DNA of 41,355 nucleotides from Verrucomicrobiales bacterium. Lineage in GTDB: Bacteria > Verrucomicrobiota > Verrucomicrobiia > Verrucomicrobiales > DEV007. This document shows positions 1 to 7,884 of the stretch, one piece after another. The notes under the pieces are model-generated. The model searched no databases and had not been told where the DNA came from. It was given only the letters and a program-made list of their open reading frames with translations. The stretch lies in the NCBI GenBank assembly GCA_022361255.1, contig JAKSBG010000438.1, forward strand, positions 1 to 41,355, given 5' to 3'. Position numbers and translations under genes: made by a program. Positions within the stretch are counted from its first letter, which is position 1, and each line of letters begins with the position of its first letter.

Positions 1-915
1 ATTTATCTCGCAATCTTGCTTCCTCACATCCTGCTGGCCGTGATAAACGTCCCGCTCATCATCATCCTGGTGATCGCTGCGTTTCGCGGAAATTTTCAGA
101 AACACAAAAAGCTCGCCCGTTTTACCTTTCCCTCCTGGCTCTTTGTATCCGTCACCGGAGTGGTCATCTATTTCATGATCTATCAGTGGTTTGTTCCCAC
201 GGCAGAGAGTAGTCCGGAACGAGGGGAAGAGGCCCCCGGTGAAGCGAGTGTGGAAGAGACGGGAGCCAGTGAGAAGGAAAGCGATTCCCGGGTGCGGATC
301 GTCAAGCCGGTCGACCGGGTCGGTGATCTTGTTTTCAAGCCGGTATTTCAGGCCTACGAGGCTGATGCCGGACAGAAGATTGTGGAAGTCTATTTCAATG
401 TCGAGAACAAGGCAGAGAAGGCACTGGAGATCGAGAAACTCACCAGCACATGTGAGTGCCTTTCCGTTACCATTGATAAAAACCCGATTCCCGCAGGAGA
501 AAGTGCAGTGATCACCGGCGTCTTCGATACAGAAAAACTTCACGGAAAATCGGAAAGAAAAATCAATGTCTTCACCGATCAGCAGCAACGTCCCGTCTTC
601 CTCACCACCCGCATCGAAACGCGCGAGATTTACAAGATCGAAAAGCCAATGACAAACTGGAAAATTGGCGAAGCTCCCGATCCGAAAATCGTCCAGTTTC
701 GCGTTCTCCGCGAAAAACCGATTCGGGTTCTCAGCGCGGAGAGCAAGCGCAAGGAGGTAAGCTGTGAAATCGTCACGCTCGAGGAGGGGAAAGCCTACGA
801 TCTCAAGCTCACTCCCGAATCGACCGAAAACAGCCTGCTTGGCATTGTCAGGATTGAAACCGATTGCGAAATCGAGAGCTACGCCCGACCGCTCGCTTAC
901 TTCGCAATTCAGTAA
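1..915 (+). CDS. DUF420 membrane domain fused to DUF1573 domain (5' partial)
   Basis: The frame is open to the left edge of the window and reads IYLAILLPHILLAV. The ORF-track start at 16 is an internal TTG, so the true start lies upstream. The first roughly 60 visible residues hold two membrane segments with the pattern HILLAVINVPL...FRGNFQKHKKLARFTFPSWLFVSVTGVVIY. This matches the C-terminal part of DUF420 (CtaM/YozB-like) proteins, which are linked to haem-copper oxidase maturation. An acidic linker (PERGEEAPGEASVEETG) leads to a DUF1573 domain at about residues 100-200 (VENKAEKALEIEKLTSTCECLSV), a small Ig-like exported domain. A C-terminal extension of about 100 residues follows. The rhodanese gene starts 4 bp after the stop, so the two are probably co-transcribed. 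Membrane location with the DUF1573 part outside the cytoplasm is inferred. Confidence 0.8.
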   Translation: MYLAILLPHILLAVINVPLIIILVIAAFRGNFQKHKKLARFTFPSWLFVSVTGVVIYFMIYQWFVPTAESSPERGEEAPGEASVEETGASEKESDSRVRIVKPVDRVGDLVFKPVFQAYEADAGQKIVEVYFNVENKAEKALEIEKLTSTCECLSVTIDKNPIPAGESAVITGVFDTEKLHGKSERKINVFTDQQQRPVFLTTRIETREIYKIEKPMTNWKIGEAPDPKIVQFRVLREKPIRVLSAESKRKEVSCEIVTLEEGKAYDLKLTPESTENSLLGIVRIETDCEIESYARPLAYFAIQ

Positions 916-919
916 ACGG

Positions 920-1390
920 ATGAGGCTCACCTCAACAGCATCTCAGACCATTGCCATTCTGGCCTTGTCTCTCTTCGCGGCGGTAGGCGCCGTTTTCCTT
1001 CACCCGAAAGCTCCGGCCTGGTATCGTGTCGCCAGTCCGGAGGAATTGCGCTGGCAACTCACACCCGAAGAGGCTGACTCGCTTGCGGCCGAGAAAAAAG
1101 TTCTGTGGGTCGATGCGCGGTCCCGCGAAAAATTTGAGGAAGGGCACCTCCCCGACGCCATCCTCCTCAATGCAGCCGAGTGGGGCGATCTCATGTTTCA
1201 GCACATGGATCGCCTGCAGGAGGAAATGGAAAATCCCGTCGTCGTTTATTGCGACACTGCCGAGTGTGGAAAAAGCCAGCACGTGGCCCGGCAGCTCCGC
1301 GAAATTCTCGGCATGGAGCCGGTCTACATCCTCAAAGGGGACTGGCGGGAGCTGGCTGTGGCGGGGCAGGGAACCAGCTCATCCGAGTGA
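920..1390 (+). CDS. Membrane-anchored rhodanese-like domain protein
   Basis: The start chosen is the ATG at 920, 4 bp after the previous stop. The longer ORF from 764 only overlaps the upstream gene. The product is 156 aa. An N-terminal hydrophobic segment (about residues 10-27, IAILALSLFAAVGAVFL) is a signal anchor. A single rhodanese domain follows, with the typical VLWVDARSREKFEEGHLPDAILLN. The expected active-site loop is VVVYCDTAECGKSQHVARQL, with Cys111 in the catalytic position and a second Cys116 inside the loop. Known rhodanese-fold proteins transfer sulfane sulfur or act as redox/sulfur carriers; the substrate here is unknown. Its place behind a DUF420-DUF1573 gene suggests a role in oxidase or copper-centre assembly (inference). 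Confidence 0.85.
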   Translation: MRLTSTASQTIAILALSLFAAVGAVFLHPKAPAWYRVASPEELRWQLTPEEADSLAAEKKVLWVDARSREKFEEGHLPDAILLNAAEWGDLMFQHMDRLQEEMENPVVVYCDTAECGKSQHVARQLREILGMEPVYILKGDWRELAVAGQGTSSSE

Positions 1391-1399
1391 TCCGGCGGA

Positions 1400-2824
1400 T
1401 CACTTCCGGATTTTCCACAGAGGGTTGGGGACGTGGGCCTCTTTCATCATTTCCTCCGCCTTCTTCACCAGCTCCGGTTCTGCTGTGGCCAGATCGTTTT
1501 CCTCCCCGATGTCTTCGGCCAAATGGTAGAGTTCCATTTTTCCGTCGAACATCGGTTTACGAATCGCTTTCCAGTCGCCAAAGCGGACTGCCTGCTTGCT
1601 GCCTCTTTCGTAGAACTCCCAATACAGGTAGTCGTGCTCTTTTTGTTCTTCCGGTTTGCCAAGAAGAGTGGGGGCGAAGCTGAGAGACTGGGTGTTTTCC
1701 GGTGCACTGACTCCGGCAAGCTCGCAGGCGGTGGCCATCCAGTCAGCAAAACTGGCGATGTGGTCCTCCTCTACTCCCGCAGGGGAAGTTTCCGGCCAGT
1801 AGGCAATCGTCGGGACGCGAATGCCGCCTTCGGTGAGGTCACGCTTCATGCCGCGGAGAGGGCCGTTGGCATCGAAAAATTCCGGATCGTTTCCGCCTTC
1901 TTTGTGATGGCCATTGTCGGAGGTGAAAAAGATCAGGGTGTCTTCGGCGATTCCTTTTTCCGAGAGCAGGTCGGCGAGCTTCCCGATGTCGCGATCCATT
2001 CGCGTGATCATGGCGGCCTGTCCCTTGTTCGGTTCGGTCCAGTCCTCGGTGGCGTAGATGCCGTAGTCAGGAACATCCTGACCGTTGCCCGTGCCGCGCG
2101 TTCCTTCGTTGTTGGCGTGGGGGATGGTAAGGGCGAGATAGAGAAAAAAGGGGGCTTCCGTTTCCGCCTGCTGCGCGACCCACTTCATGGTTTCCTCCAT
2201 GACGAGGTCGTGCGAGTAGTCGATCCGGCCTTCGGGCGTGGCGAAGCCGGCTCCGTCGACCGGCTTCTTTGAAGCGATTCGCATCGACTCCCACTTCGGG
2301 GACGTAATGTTGCGAAGCGTTACTTTTTCATCGTTTCGGATGAGAAACTCCGGATAGAAATTGTGGGCGTGGCGCTGGTTGAGGTAGCCGTAAAATTCAT
2401 CGAAACCCTGCCGGTTGGGGTGGCCGGTCGAGCCGAGCTCTCCGAGCCCCCATTTTCCCATGAGCGCGGTGTGGTAGCCTGCCTCTTTGAGTTTTTCCGC
2501 GACGGTGATGTCTTCGGGTGCGAGTGTTTGGGCCTCGGCGACTCCGTTTCCGCGAATGCGACAATGGCCGGTATCCTGCCCGGTCATGAGCACGCATCGC
2601 GACGGGGCACATACGGTCGAGCCGGAGTAAAACTGAGTGAATTTCATCCCTTTGGCCGCCATCGCGTCGAGCCGGGGAGTCTGGATTTTCTCCTGCCCGA
2701 AGCATCCGAGATCGCCGTATCCAAGATCGTCGGCAAGGATGAAAATCATGTTCGGCTTTTCTGCGGCAGGGGCGGTGAGGCCGAAACAGGTAGCAGTGAG
2801 AGCGAAAAGGAAAAAACGTTTCAT
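1400..2824 (-). CDS. Secreted sulfatase (formylglycine type, CAPSR)
   Basis: The start is the ATG at 2824, because the product then begins with a signal peptide ([22 protein letters not shown]). The upstream 96 codons of the ORF are shadow. The 474-aa product has the N-terminal metal-binding segment [16 protein letters not shown] and the formylglycine motif C72-A-P-S-R. Further hallmarks are [30 protein letters not shown] and the second metal site [12 protein letters not shown]. This is a type I sulfatase of the arylsulfatase family, with Cys72 needing oxidation to formylglycine. The substrate is probably a sulfated polysaccharide, which cannot be named from sequence. The gene is convergent with the rhodanese gene, 9 bp away. 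Confidence 0.93.
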   Translation of the reverse strand: MKRFFLFALTATCFGLTAPAAEKPNMIFILADDLGYGDLGCFGQEKIQTPRLDAMAAKGMKFTQFYSGSTVCAPSRCVLMTGQDTGHCRIRGNGVAEAQTLAPEDITVAEKLKEAGYHTALMGKWGLGELGSTGHPNRQGFDEFYGYLNQRHAHNFYPEFLIRNDEKVTLRNITSPKWESMRIASKKPVDGAGFATPEGRIDYSHDLVMEETMKWVAQQAETEAPFFLYLALTIPHANNEGTRGTGNGQDVPDYGIYATEDWTEPNKGQAAMITRMDRDIGKLADLLSEKGIAEDTLIFFTSDNGHHKEGGNDPEFFDANGPLRGMKRDLTEGGIRVPTIAYWPETSPAGVEEDHIASFADWMATACELAGVSAPENTQSLSFAPTLLGKPEEQKEHDYLYWEFYERGSKQAVRFGDWKAIRKPMFDGKMELYHLAEDIGEENDLATAEPELVKKAEEMMKEAHVPNPLWKIRK

Positions 2825-2891
2825 GGTGACAGCATTCCGAAAAATCAGGGAAGTGCGAACGGGAATTGCAGCGTGATGGCGGAAGGGAATT

Positions 2892-3314
2892 TTACCCGAA
2901 ATGGCGGTTCCAGTAGCGATCGAGGGCATTTTTCTCAAACCATTCGAGAGTCCAGTGGTCGTCGCTGAAAAGGTCGGTGACGTTTGAGGCAGAGACGCGG
3001 TAGACGTCTGCAGCAATGGCTTCGCCCTCGCATTTCGCTGATATCGTCTCACGCAGGTAAAAGCCGTCTTCGTACTTGTCGAGCCGTCGCAAGGCATCGG
3101 GAGGGACATCAAATCGTATCGCCCCCTTCACAGTTGAGGTTTCGTCAGCGACCTGCGTGATGACGGGAAAGTCGCCGCCGCGCACGCGGGCGATGCGATG
3201 GCCGGAAAGTGTGGCCGGTTTTTCGATCAAATCAGGGGCCCCGGTTACCGCCGTCCAGATTTTGGGAACCAGCAGGGTCCCGTAGACAAAAACGTGACGG
3301 GGAGATGCATGCAT
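2892..3314 (-). CDS. Gamma-glutamylcyclotransferase / AIG2-like family protein
   Basis: This is a 140-aa protein from the ATG at 3314 ([17 protein letters not shown]). The glycine-rich FVYGTL loop near the N-terminus and the [12 protein letters not shown] segment are the hallmarks of the gamma-glutamylcyclotransferase-like (GGCT/AIG2/GGACT) fold. The first Glu of the second segment is at the usual catalytic position. Members cyclise gamma-glutamyl amines or peptides to 5-oxoproline; the substrate here is unknown. No signal peptide is seen, so it is probably cytoplasmic. An in-frame ATG at 3401 would add 29 residues with no conserved pattern and was not chosen. No clear Shine-Dalgarno sequence supports either start. 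Confidence 0.8.
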   Translation of the reverse strand: MHASPRHVFVYGTLLVPKIWTAVTGAPDLIEKPATLSGHRIARVRGGDFPVITQVADETSTVKGAIRFDVPPDALRRLDKYEDGFYLRETISAKCEGEAIAADVYRVSASNVTDLFSDDHWTLEWFEKNALDRYWNRHFG

Positions 3315-3428
3315 GATGGAGAATCGGTAGAACGGGATTGGCAGGGCTTGCGCCCGGCATTTGGTACGAGCTTCGATGGCAGGATGCAAACGCGTTTTCA
3401 TTGGATACGGACGGTGAAAGAAAGCCTG

Positions 3429-3494
3429 ACCCTGTTACATCCCGCACCTGACCCTGTCTGGTCCAGGAGGTAACCCTGTTGGATTCGATCTGGT
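3429..3494 (+). repeat. 22-bp periodic ACCCTGT repeat, site A (three units)
   Basis: The octamer ACCCTGTT/C occurs at 3429, 3451 and 3473, exactly 22 bp apart. The middle unit reads ACCCTGTCTGGTC. The array lies between the divergent genes at 2892-3314 and 3533-3973, about 40 bp upstream of the chosen GTG start of the latter. The same arrangement recurs at three other intergenic sites in this window. The rest of the 219-bp gap shows no other feature I can support. Confidence 0.85.
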
Positions 3495-3532
3495 GCCTTG
3501 CATTCTTTTGCTTGTTCAGCGATTCTGGCGGG

Positions 3533-3973
3533 GTGAAACACTGGTCACGAATCACTCCGGGCGCGACGGTCTGGCTTATGGCGCTGGCAATGACGGGCTG
3601 CCGTACGCTTCCGGAAAAATGGGGGAAGAACAAGAACGATGAACCTGCCGAAGCGGTTCAGCAGGCGGAAATGAAGGTTCCCGTCGGCAGGATTCATCTC
3701 GTGTCACCGGATGGAGATTTCGTTCTCGTGAAAAGCTCGCGGTTTCTCCCGGTTGATCCGGGCACCGGCCTGACGGTTCACGGCAGCAACGGAGTCGAGT
3801 CAGCCCGTCTCAAGGTGAGCCCGGCACGGAAAAATTCCTTTCTGACGGCGGATATCGTTTCCGGGATTCCCGCTGTCGGCGACACGGTCCTGATGGACTA
3901 TGTCGCGAAACAGCCACAGTCCGGCGAGGATCCCTTCGGTGGCGGAGACGACGATATTCAGGTGTTGGAGTGA
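3533..3973 (+). CDS. Small putative lipoprotein of unknown function
   Basis: I do not recognise a family. The start chosen is the GTG at 3533, which gives a lipoprotein signal MKHWSRITPGATVWLMALAMTGC. A short basic n-region and hydrophobic core lead to lipobox AMTG-C23. A longer ORF begins with TTG at 3479, directly after AGGAGG, but that TTG lies in the third repeat unit of site A and would put 18 residues in front of the signal. The mature part (about 123 aa) has a beta-rich segment, VGRIHLVSPDGDFVLVKSS...LTVHGSNGVESARLKVSP, then an acidic tail (GEDPFGGGDDDIQVLE). It is probably anchored in an envelope membrane. Confidence 0.65.
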   Translation: MKHWSRITPGATVWLMALAMTGCRTLPEKWGKNKNDEPAEAVQQAEMKVPVGRIHLVSPDGDFVLVKSSRFLPVDPGTGLTVHGSNGVESARLKVSPARKNSFLTADIVSGIPAVGDTVLMDYVAKQPQSGEDPFGGGDDDIQVLE

Positions 3974-3981
3974 TTCGTAGC

Positions 3982-4614
3982 TCACGGTTTGATTGCGGAG
4001 ACGGTGATGTCGTCGACATCGACTGCGTCTCCGATCACGCGAAAAACGAGAGTCGGTTTGGGCACTCCGAAAGTGGGATGTTCTGAGGTGAGAGGAGCGA
4101 TGCCTTCGATCATCGCGTCGACTTTGGTTCCTTTTGTCACGACGGTGAGGGAATACCAGGTGCCCGGCTCGAAGGTTTGGGAGGCGGTGGCGAGTATTTC
4201 GTTCGGATCCTCTTCCCGGCGGTTCTTATCGACGTGTTTGAGGATTCTCCAGCTTGCCGGAGTCACGATGACAGAAAAGAGATGGCCTTTTTTATCAAGT
4301 GATCCCCGTTTGGGATCGAATCCGAAATGAAATCCCTTGCTGCCTTCGCTGAGCCGGAAGCGCAGTTGGTAGACGGCGTCTTTTGTTTCGACCACCCGTC
4401 TCGCGGCCGCGGAATGCTTGTCGGCTTTGATTTCTTTTCCGCGCAGGGCACCGTCGACAATTTTCCATTCCCCGGTTTGAGTCGTCCACCCTTTGCCAAG
4501 CTCTTCGCGATCGAAGGAATCCTCGATGAGTGGCGGGGTTTCGGTTTCCGGCTTTTCTGCGAAAGAGAGGGCAGTGAGAAAGAGGCAGGTGAGAAGGGTC
4601 GCGAGTCTTTTCAT
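3982..4614 (-). CDS. Secreted protein with concanavalin/DUF1080-like fold
   Basis: The ATG at 4614 gives a signal peptide (MKRLATLLTCLFLTALSFAE), so the ORF-track extension to 4707 is not used. The 210-aa product is a single domain starting IEDSFDREELGKGWTTQTGEWKIVDGALRGKE and ending VDVDDITVSAIKP. This is the layout of lectin/glucanase-fold domains related to DUF1080 (3-keto-disaccharide hydrolase-like) proteins. No catalytic residues can be assigned. It sits divergently from the kinase gene at 4706, whose own ectodomain is also lectin-like. A role in glycan binding outside the cell is plausible but not shown. Confidence 0.7.
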   Translation of the reverse strand: MKRLATLLTCLFLTALSFAEKPETETPPLIEDSFDREELGKGWTTQTGEWKIVDGALRGKEIKADKHSAAARRVVETKDAVYQLRFRLSEGSKGFHFGFDPKRGSLDKKGHLFSVIVTPASWRILKHVDKNRREEDPNEILATASQTFEPGTWYSLTVVTKGTKVDAMIEGIAPLTSEHPTFGVPKPTLVFRVIGDAVDVDDITVSAIKP

Positions 4615-4705
4615 AAAATTCGGTGAGTTCCAGTGTTTCACCGCTTGCGGAATTGGTCGAGTTTGAAATGTTTCGGTGTATATTTTTCGACGCGCTTTCG
4701 ATTGC

Positions 4706-6904
4706 ATGTCTGACCGATACGAAATCAGAGGAAAACTCGGCCGGGGAGGGATGAGTGCGGTCTATCGCGCCTACGACACGGTGATGGGGCGCGAGGTTGC
4801 GCTGAAGCGGCTTCTCCCGCTGGAGGAAACCAATCTGAACGAGGAGACCGGCGCGGAATCTCTCGGAAAAGAAGCTGCAGCACTGGCCAAGTTTCAGCAC
4901 CCGAACATCGTCACGGTCTATGCCTTCGAGGAGGACGACGAAGGTCCCTATGTGGTGATGGAACTTGTCGACGGTGAAGACCTTCACGATGTGCTCACCG
5001 CAGGTGCTCTTTCCTGGGAGGATTTTCAGGACGTAGCGAGGCAGTGTCTGGAACCACTCGTCGATGCGTATGAGCTCAGTCTGCTCCACCGGGATATCAA
5101 GCCGGGGAATATCATGCTGACTTTGACGATGACGGACCGGTTTCTCGTGAAGATTCTGGATTTCGGACTGGCCAAATTCAGCCAGCAGCCGTCCACGCAG
5201 ACGTTGGACCAGGCGGGGTCTTTTCTGGGATCGATCGACTACATCGCGCCGGAGCAGTTGGAATTGCAGCCGCTCGATCAGCGCACCGATCTGTATTCGA
5301 TGGGCTGTGTTTTTTACTACGCCCTCACTCAGGAAGCTCCCTTTTCGGGTGACAATCCGGCCGAGACTTCCATGAATCATCTGGAGCATCGGTGTATCAA
5401 GATTCACAAAATCAGACCGGACATTCCGCCCCTCGTGAGTGACTGGCTGATGCGGCTCATTGCGAGAAAGCCTGAAGACCGGCCGGCAAATGCTCTTGAG
5501 GCTCTGACGCAGTTCCAGGAGGCGGTGGAAGGAAAACCCTACACGGGCGCTGTATCTCCCGAGTATACTCCTCTCGACGATACAGCGCCGGTTGTTCATC
5601 CGTCTTCGGGTGTCAGCGTCGCTCTGCCACCTGAGGCGGACCAGGACATTCCCGTGGCCGTTCCGGTGGACCCGACGGGGCCGGACTCTCAGCCGGTTCG
5701 CATCATAACCGGGCCTCAACTGCCCAGCCCGACGACGGCGCGTCAGCCGATTTTGCCTGCGCCGCGAACGGGGGCTGTAAAAGTTCCGTCGACCGGATCT
5801 ATCAGACGCGCTCCGACCGGTGGAGTCAGGTCGCGCGCGACGGGAGTTGTTGGCGGTGACCGCAAAGAATGGCAATCCCCGCTCAATGAATTGGCGGTGA
5901 TGGAAAAACTCCCCGACTGGGCCCGGGACTCGCGGGTTCAAATCGCGGCGGGTGCGGCATTGCTTTTGCTATTGATTGTGGCAGGCGTCGCCGTTTCCGG
6001 AGGTGGCGGGGAAGAGTCTGTCGCTCCGGAGCAAACCACCGAAGTAACCCCTGAGCCGGTGGAAACGTTTTCCCCGCTTCCTTTTCCTGAGAAATTGATT
6101 CGCTCGGATGGTCGGGCGGAGCCTCCGTCGCCTCCGGTCGCAAAGGGACTGGTCGCCCATTTTTTCGCCGGAAAGGGCTCCTACGATCGCGATTACCGGA
6201 CGATTGCTGATCCGGGTGATCAGGTTGCCGCTTGGTACAATCTGGTGGGAGACGGGGAAAAAAATTCCCTGCTTCGTGACAACGGGGACAGGGTGGGAAA
6301 ATTTCTTCCCCGGGTCGGTCGATTCAGCACGGAGGATATTCCCTATCTGTCGGGAGTGTATCGCGGCTTGCAGTTGAACAATGAGACTTCGTTATCGAAT
6401 CGGGCAAATGTGTTCGCGATGACGCAGGGCTGTACCATCGTTGTAGCGGGAAAGTTTTACGCCGGGACGGACCGGGTTGTCAGGCTGGACGGGGATCAGG
6501 GCACCGGTCACAATGTCAGGCTGATTTGGGATCACGCGGGCAAAGTCGTCGGAGTCTCCCGGCGTGAAAAAGACGTACCGGAAGACAGGATCGCTTTGCC
6601 GTGGACGGATGGAAACGCCGGAGTGGTCGCGTTCTCCTCTGCAGCGGGAACGGGGAAGCTAACGCTTCTTTCGTGGGACGGGAAGGGCAGAGACTTCCGA
6701 GAGTATCAGACGAACGCGTCCGGTGGCAATGGCCCGCTCCGGCGCATCGGTATCGGAAAACGTGGATTCGGTGACGGTTACTCGGATGAATACCGCAACA
6801 CGCTGTTCGAATTCCTCGTATACAACCGCGCCCTTTCCCCGGAGGAATCAAAGCAGGTTGCCGAATACCTGAGAAAACGTTACTTCTCCGTGGAGGGTTC
6901 CTGA
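4706..6904 (+). CDS. Receptor-type Ser/Thr protein kinase with LamG-like ectodomain
   Basis: The start chosen is the ATG at 4706 ([20 protein letters not shown]), where kinase homology begins; the ORF-track start 10 codons upstream adds nothing conserved. The 732-aa product has a full Hanks-type kinase domain at about residues 5-280. It shows the glycine loop GRGGMSAVY, Lys34 in VALKR, HRD with Asp130 and Asn135 ([12 protein letters not shown]), DFG at 152-154 and APE at 181-183. A Pro/Thr-rich juxtamembrane linker follows, then one membrane span at about 411-432. An outer domain of about 250 residues ([19 protein letters not shown]...[23 protein letters not shown]) resembles the LamG/concanavalin lectin fold. 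It is probably a sensor kinase with an extracytoplasmic glycan- or protein-binding domain. The 3' end overlaps the convergent hydrolase gene by 25 bp. Confidence 0.92.
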   Translation: MSDRYEIRGKLGRGGMSAVYRAYDTVMGREVALKRLLPLEETNLNEETGAESLGKEAAALAKFQHPNIVTVYAFEEDDEGPYVVMELVDGEDLHDVLTAGALSWEDFQDVARQCLEPLVDAYELSLLHRDIKPGNIMLTLTMTDRFLVKILDFGLAKFSQQPSTQTLDQAGSFLGSIDYIAPEQLELQPLDQRTDLYSMGCVFYYALTQEAPFSGDNPAETSMNHLEHRCIKIHKIRPDIPPLVSDWLMRLIARKPEDRPANALEALTQFQEAVEGKPYTGAVSPEYTPLDDTAPVVHPSSGVSVALPPEADQDIPVAVPVDPTGPDSQPVRIITGPQLPSPTTARQPILPAPRTGAVKVPSTGSIRRAPTGGVRSRATGVVGGDRKEWQSPLNELAVMEKLPDWARDSRVQIAAGAALLLLLIVAGVAVSGGGGEESVAPEQTTEVTPEPVETFSPLPFPEKLIRSDGRAEPPSPPVAKGLVAHFFAGKGSYDRDYRTIADPGDQVAAWYNLVGDGEKNSLLRDNGDRVGKFLPRVGRFSTEDIPYLSGVYRGLQLNNETSLSNRANVFAMTQGCTIVVAGKFYAGTDRVVRLDGDQGTGHNVRLIWDHAGKVVGVSRREKDVPEDRIALPWTDGNAGVVAFSSAAGTGKLTLLSWDGKGRDFREYQTNASGGNGPLRRIGIGKRGFGDGYSDEYRNTLFEFLVYNRALSPEESKQVAEYLRKRYFSVEGS

Positions 6905-7824
6905 TTCGCGGAGCGAACCTGCGAAAAGCACCATTCGTAAACGCCCTCTGTTTTTGCGAGGGTCCAGTGAATCTGGTTGTGGGTGTGGTCGGGGTAGCCG
7001 TCAAATTTGGCAATTTTGCCGGCGGCGCTGTAGGCATCGGCCACTTTTTTGGCACCTTCGAGATCCCGCTCTCCTGAGAAGGTGAACCAGAGAGCGGTGT
7101 CGGTAGTTTCCACCCAGCTCATTTTTGCCTCGCCGTCGGCGAACAATGCTGCGGCGTAGTGATGGGGGCGGGAATCGATGAGCGACCCGATGCCGCGCGC
7201 TCCCATCGAATAGCCGGAGAGATAGATCCGGTTGCGGTCAACGGGAAGTGAGTTGCAGAGAGTATCGATCAGCTTTTCAAGTCCGGCGGTGTGGTCTCCC
7301 CAGAAGGTGTCCGGCGGGCAAAGCGGAACGATGATGAGGCAGGGAAAGTCATCGTAGAATTCCTCAGAGGCGAGTCGCTGCGGAGCGATCTCGACTTTTC
7401 CTGCTTCCACATCCATCGCTCGCGCCCCGGCACCGTGGAGGTGCACGAATAGAGGGAAAGGCTCTTTCAGCCTTTTCAGCTTCGAGGTGCCATACATCTG
7501 GAAAAGGATGCCGTGTTCTTCACGGGGGACTTTGATCCATTCCCCGTCAATCCGGTCCGCGAAAGGGCCCTCCGTTAATCCGGTCGCACGATTTTGATCG
7601 GTGAGAAATTGAGCGATGTATTTTTGATCGACTTCGGAAAGGGAAGCGAGCGGGATGTCAAATGACCGCCCGTCGGAACGTCTCACATTGGCGGAATCCT
7701 TTGTCGCGGAATTCAGTGTACCTCTGAAAGTTTTGCCGGAAGTGGAGGTCCAGGTTCGTTCCGTTTCGGAAAATGAAAGCAGAGGTGCAAGGAGTAGCAG
7801 AACTGCGAAGAGGTGGTTTTTCAT
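6880..7824 (-). CDS. Secreted alpha/beta hydrolase with SHD1-like N-terminal domain
   Basis: The 314-aa product starts with a signal peptide ([20 protein letters not shown]). Residues 23-75 ([48 protein letters not shown]) resemble the SHD1-type small domain common in PVC secreted proteins. The rest is an alpha/beta hydrolase of the PHB-depolymerase/esterase type. It has the oxyanion segment HLHGAGAR, nucleophile elbow GYSMGARG (Ser206), a possible acid in SGERD (Asp254) and several candidate catalytic histidines in [10 protein letters not shown]. The substrate, probably an ester, is not predictable. It is convergent with the kinase gene and shares its last 25 bp. Confidence 0.85.
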   Translation of the reverse strand: MKNHLFAVLLLLAPLLSFSETERTWTSTSGKTFRGTLNSATKDSANVRRSDGRSFDIPLASLSEVDQKYIAQFLTDQNRATGLTEGPFADRIDGEWIKVPREEHGILFQMYGTSKLKRLKEPFPLFVHLHGAGARAMDVEAGKVEIAPQRLASEEFYDDFPCLIIVPLCPPDTFWGDHTAGLEKLIDTLCNSLPVDRNRIYLSGYSMGARGIGSLIDSRPHHYAAALFADGEAKMSWVETTDTALWFTFSGERDLEGAKKVADAYSAAGKIAKFDGYPDHTHNQIHWTLAKTEGVYEWCFSQVRSANQEPSTEK

Positions 7825-7884
7825 CCCGCGACGCTAGCGAATCCCCCGGAAGAAAGAAAGGGGAAACCGACCGGGAATTCCGGA

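Noticed and set aside
3429-3494. 22-bp periodic repeats as a CRISPR array
   Set aside because: Only 7-8 conserved bases per unit, at most three units per site, no cas genes, and the same element recurs at separate loci.
3479-3532. TTG start at 3479 with perfect AGGAGG for the lipoprotein gene
   Set aside because: The AGGAGG and TTG are part of repeat units, and this start would put 18 residues before a normal lipoprotein signal peptide that begins at the GTG at 3533.
4295-5941. 548-aa ORF antisense to the Ser/Thr kinase gene
   Set aside because: Arg/Pro/His-rich translation with no domain pattern; the opposite strand encodes a complete kinase with all motifs. It is a shadow frame.
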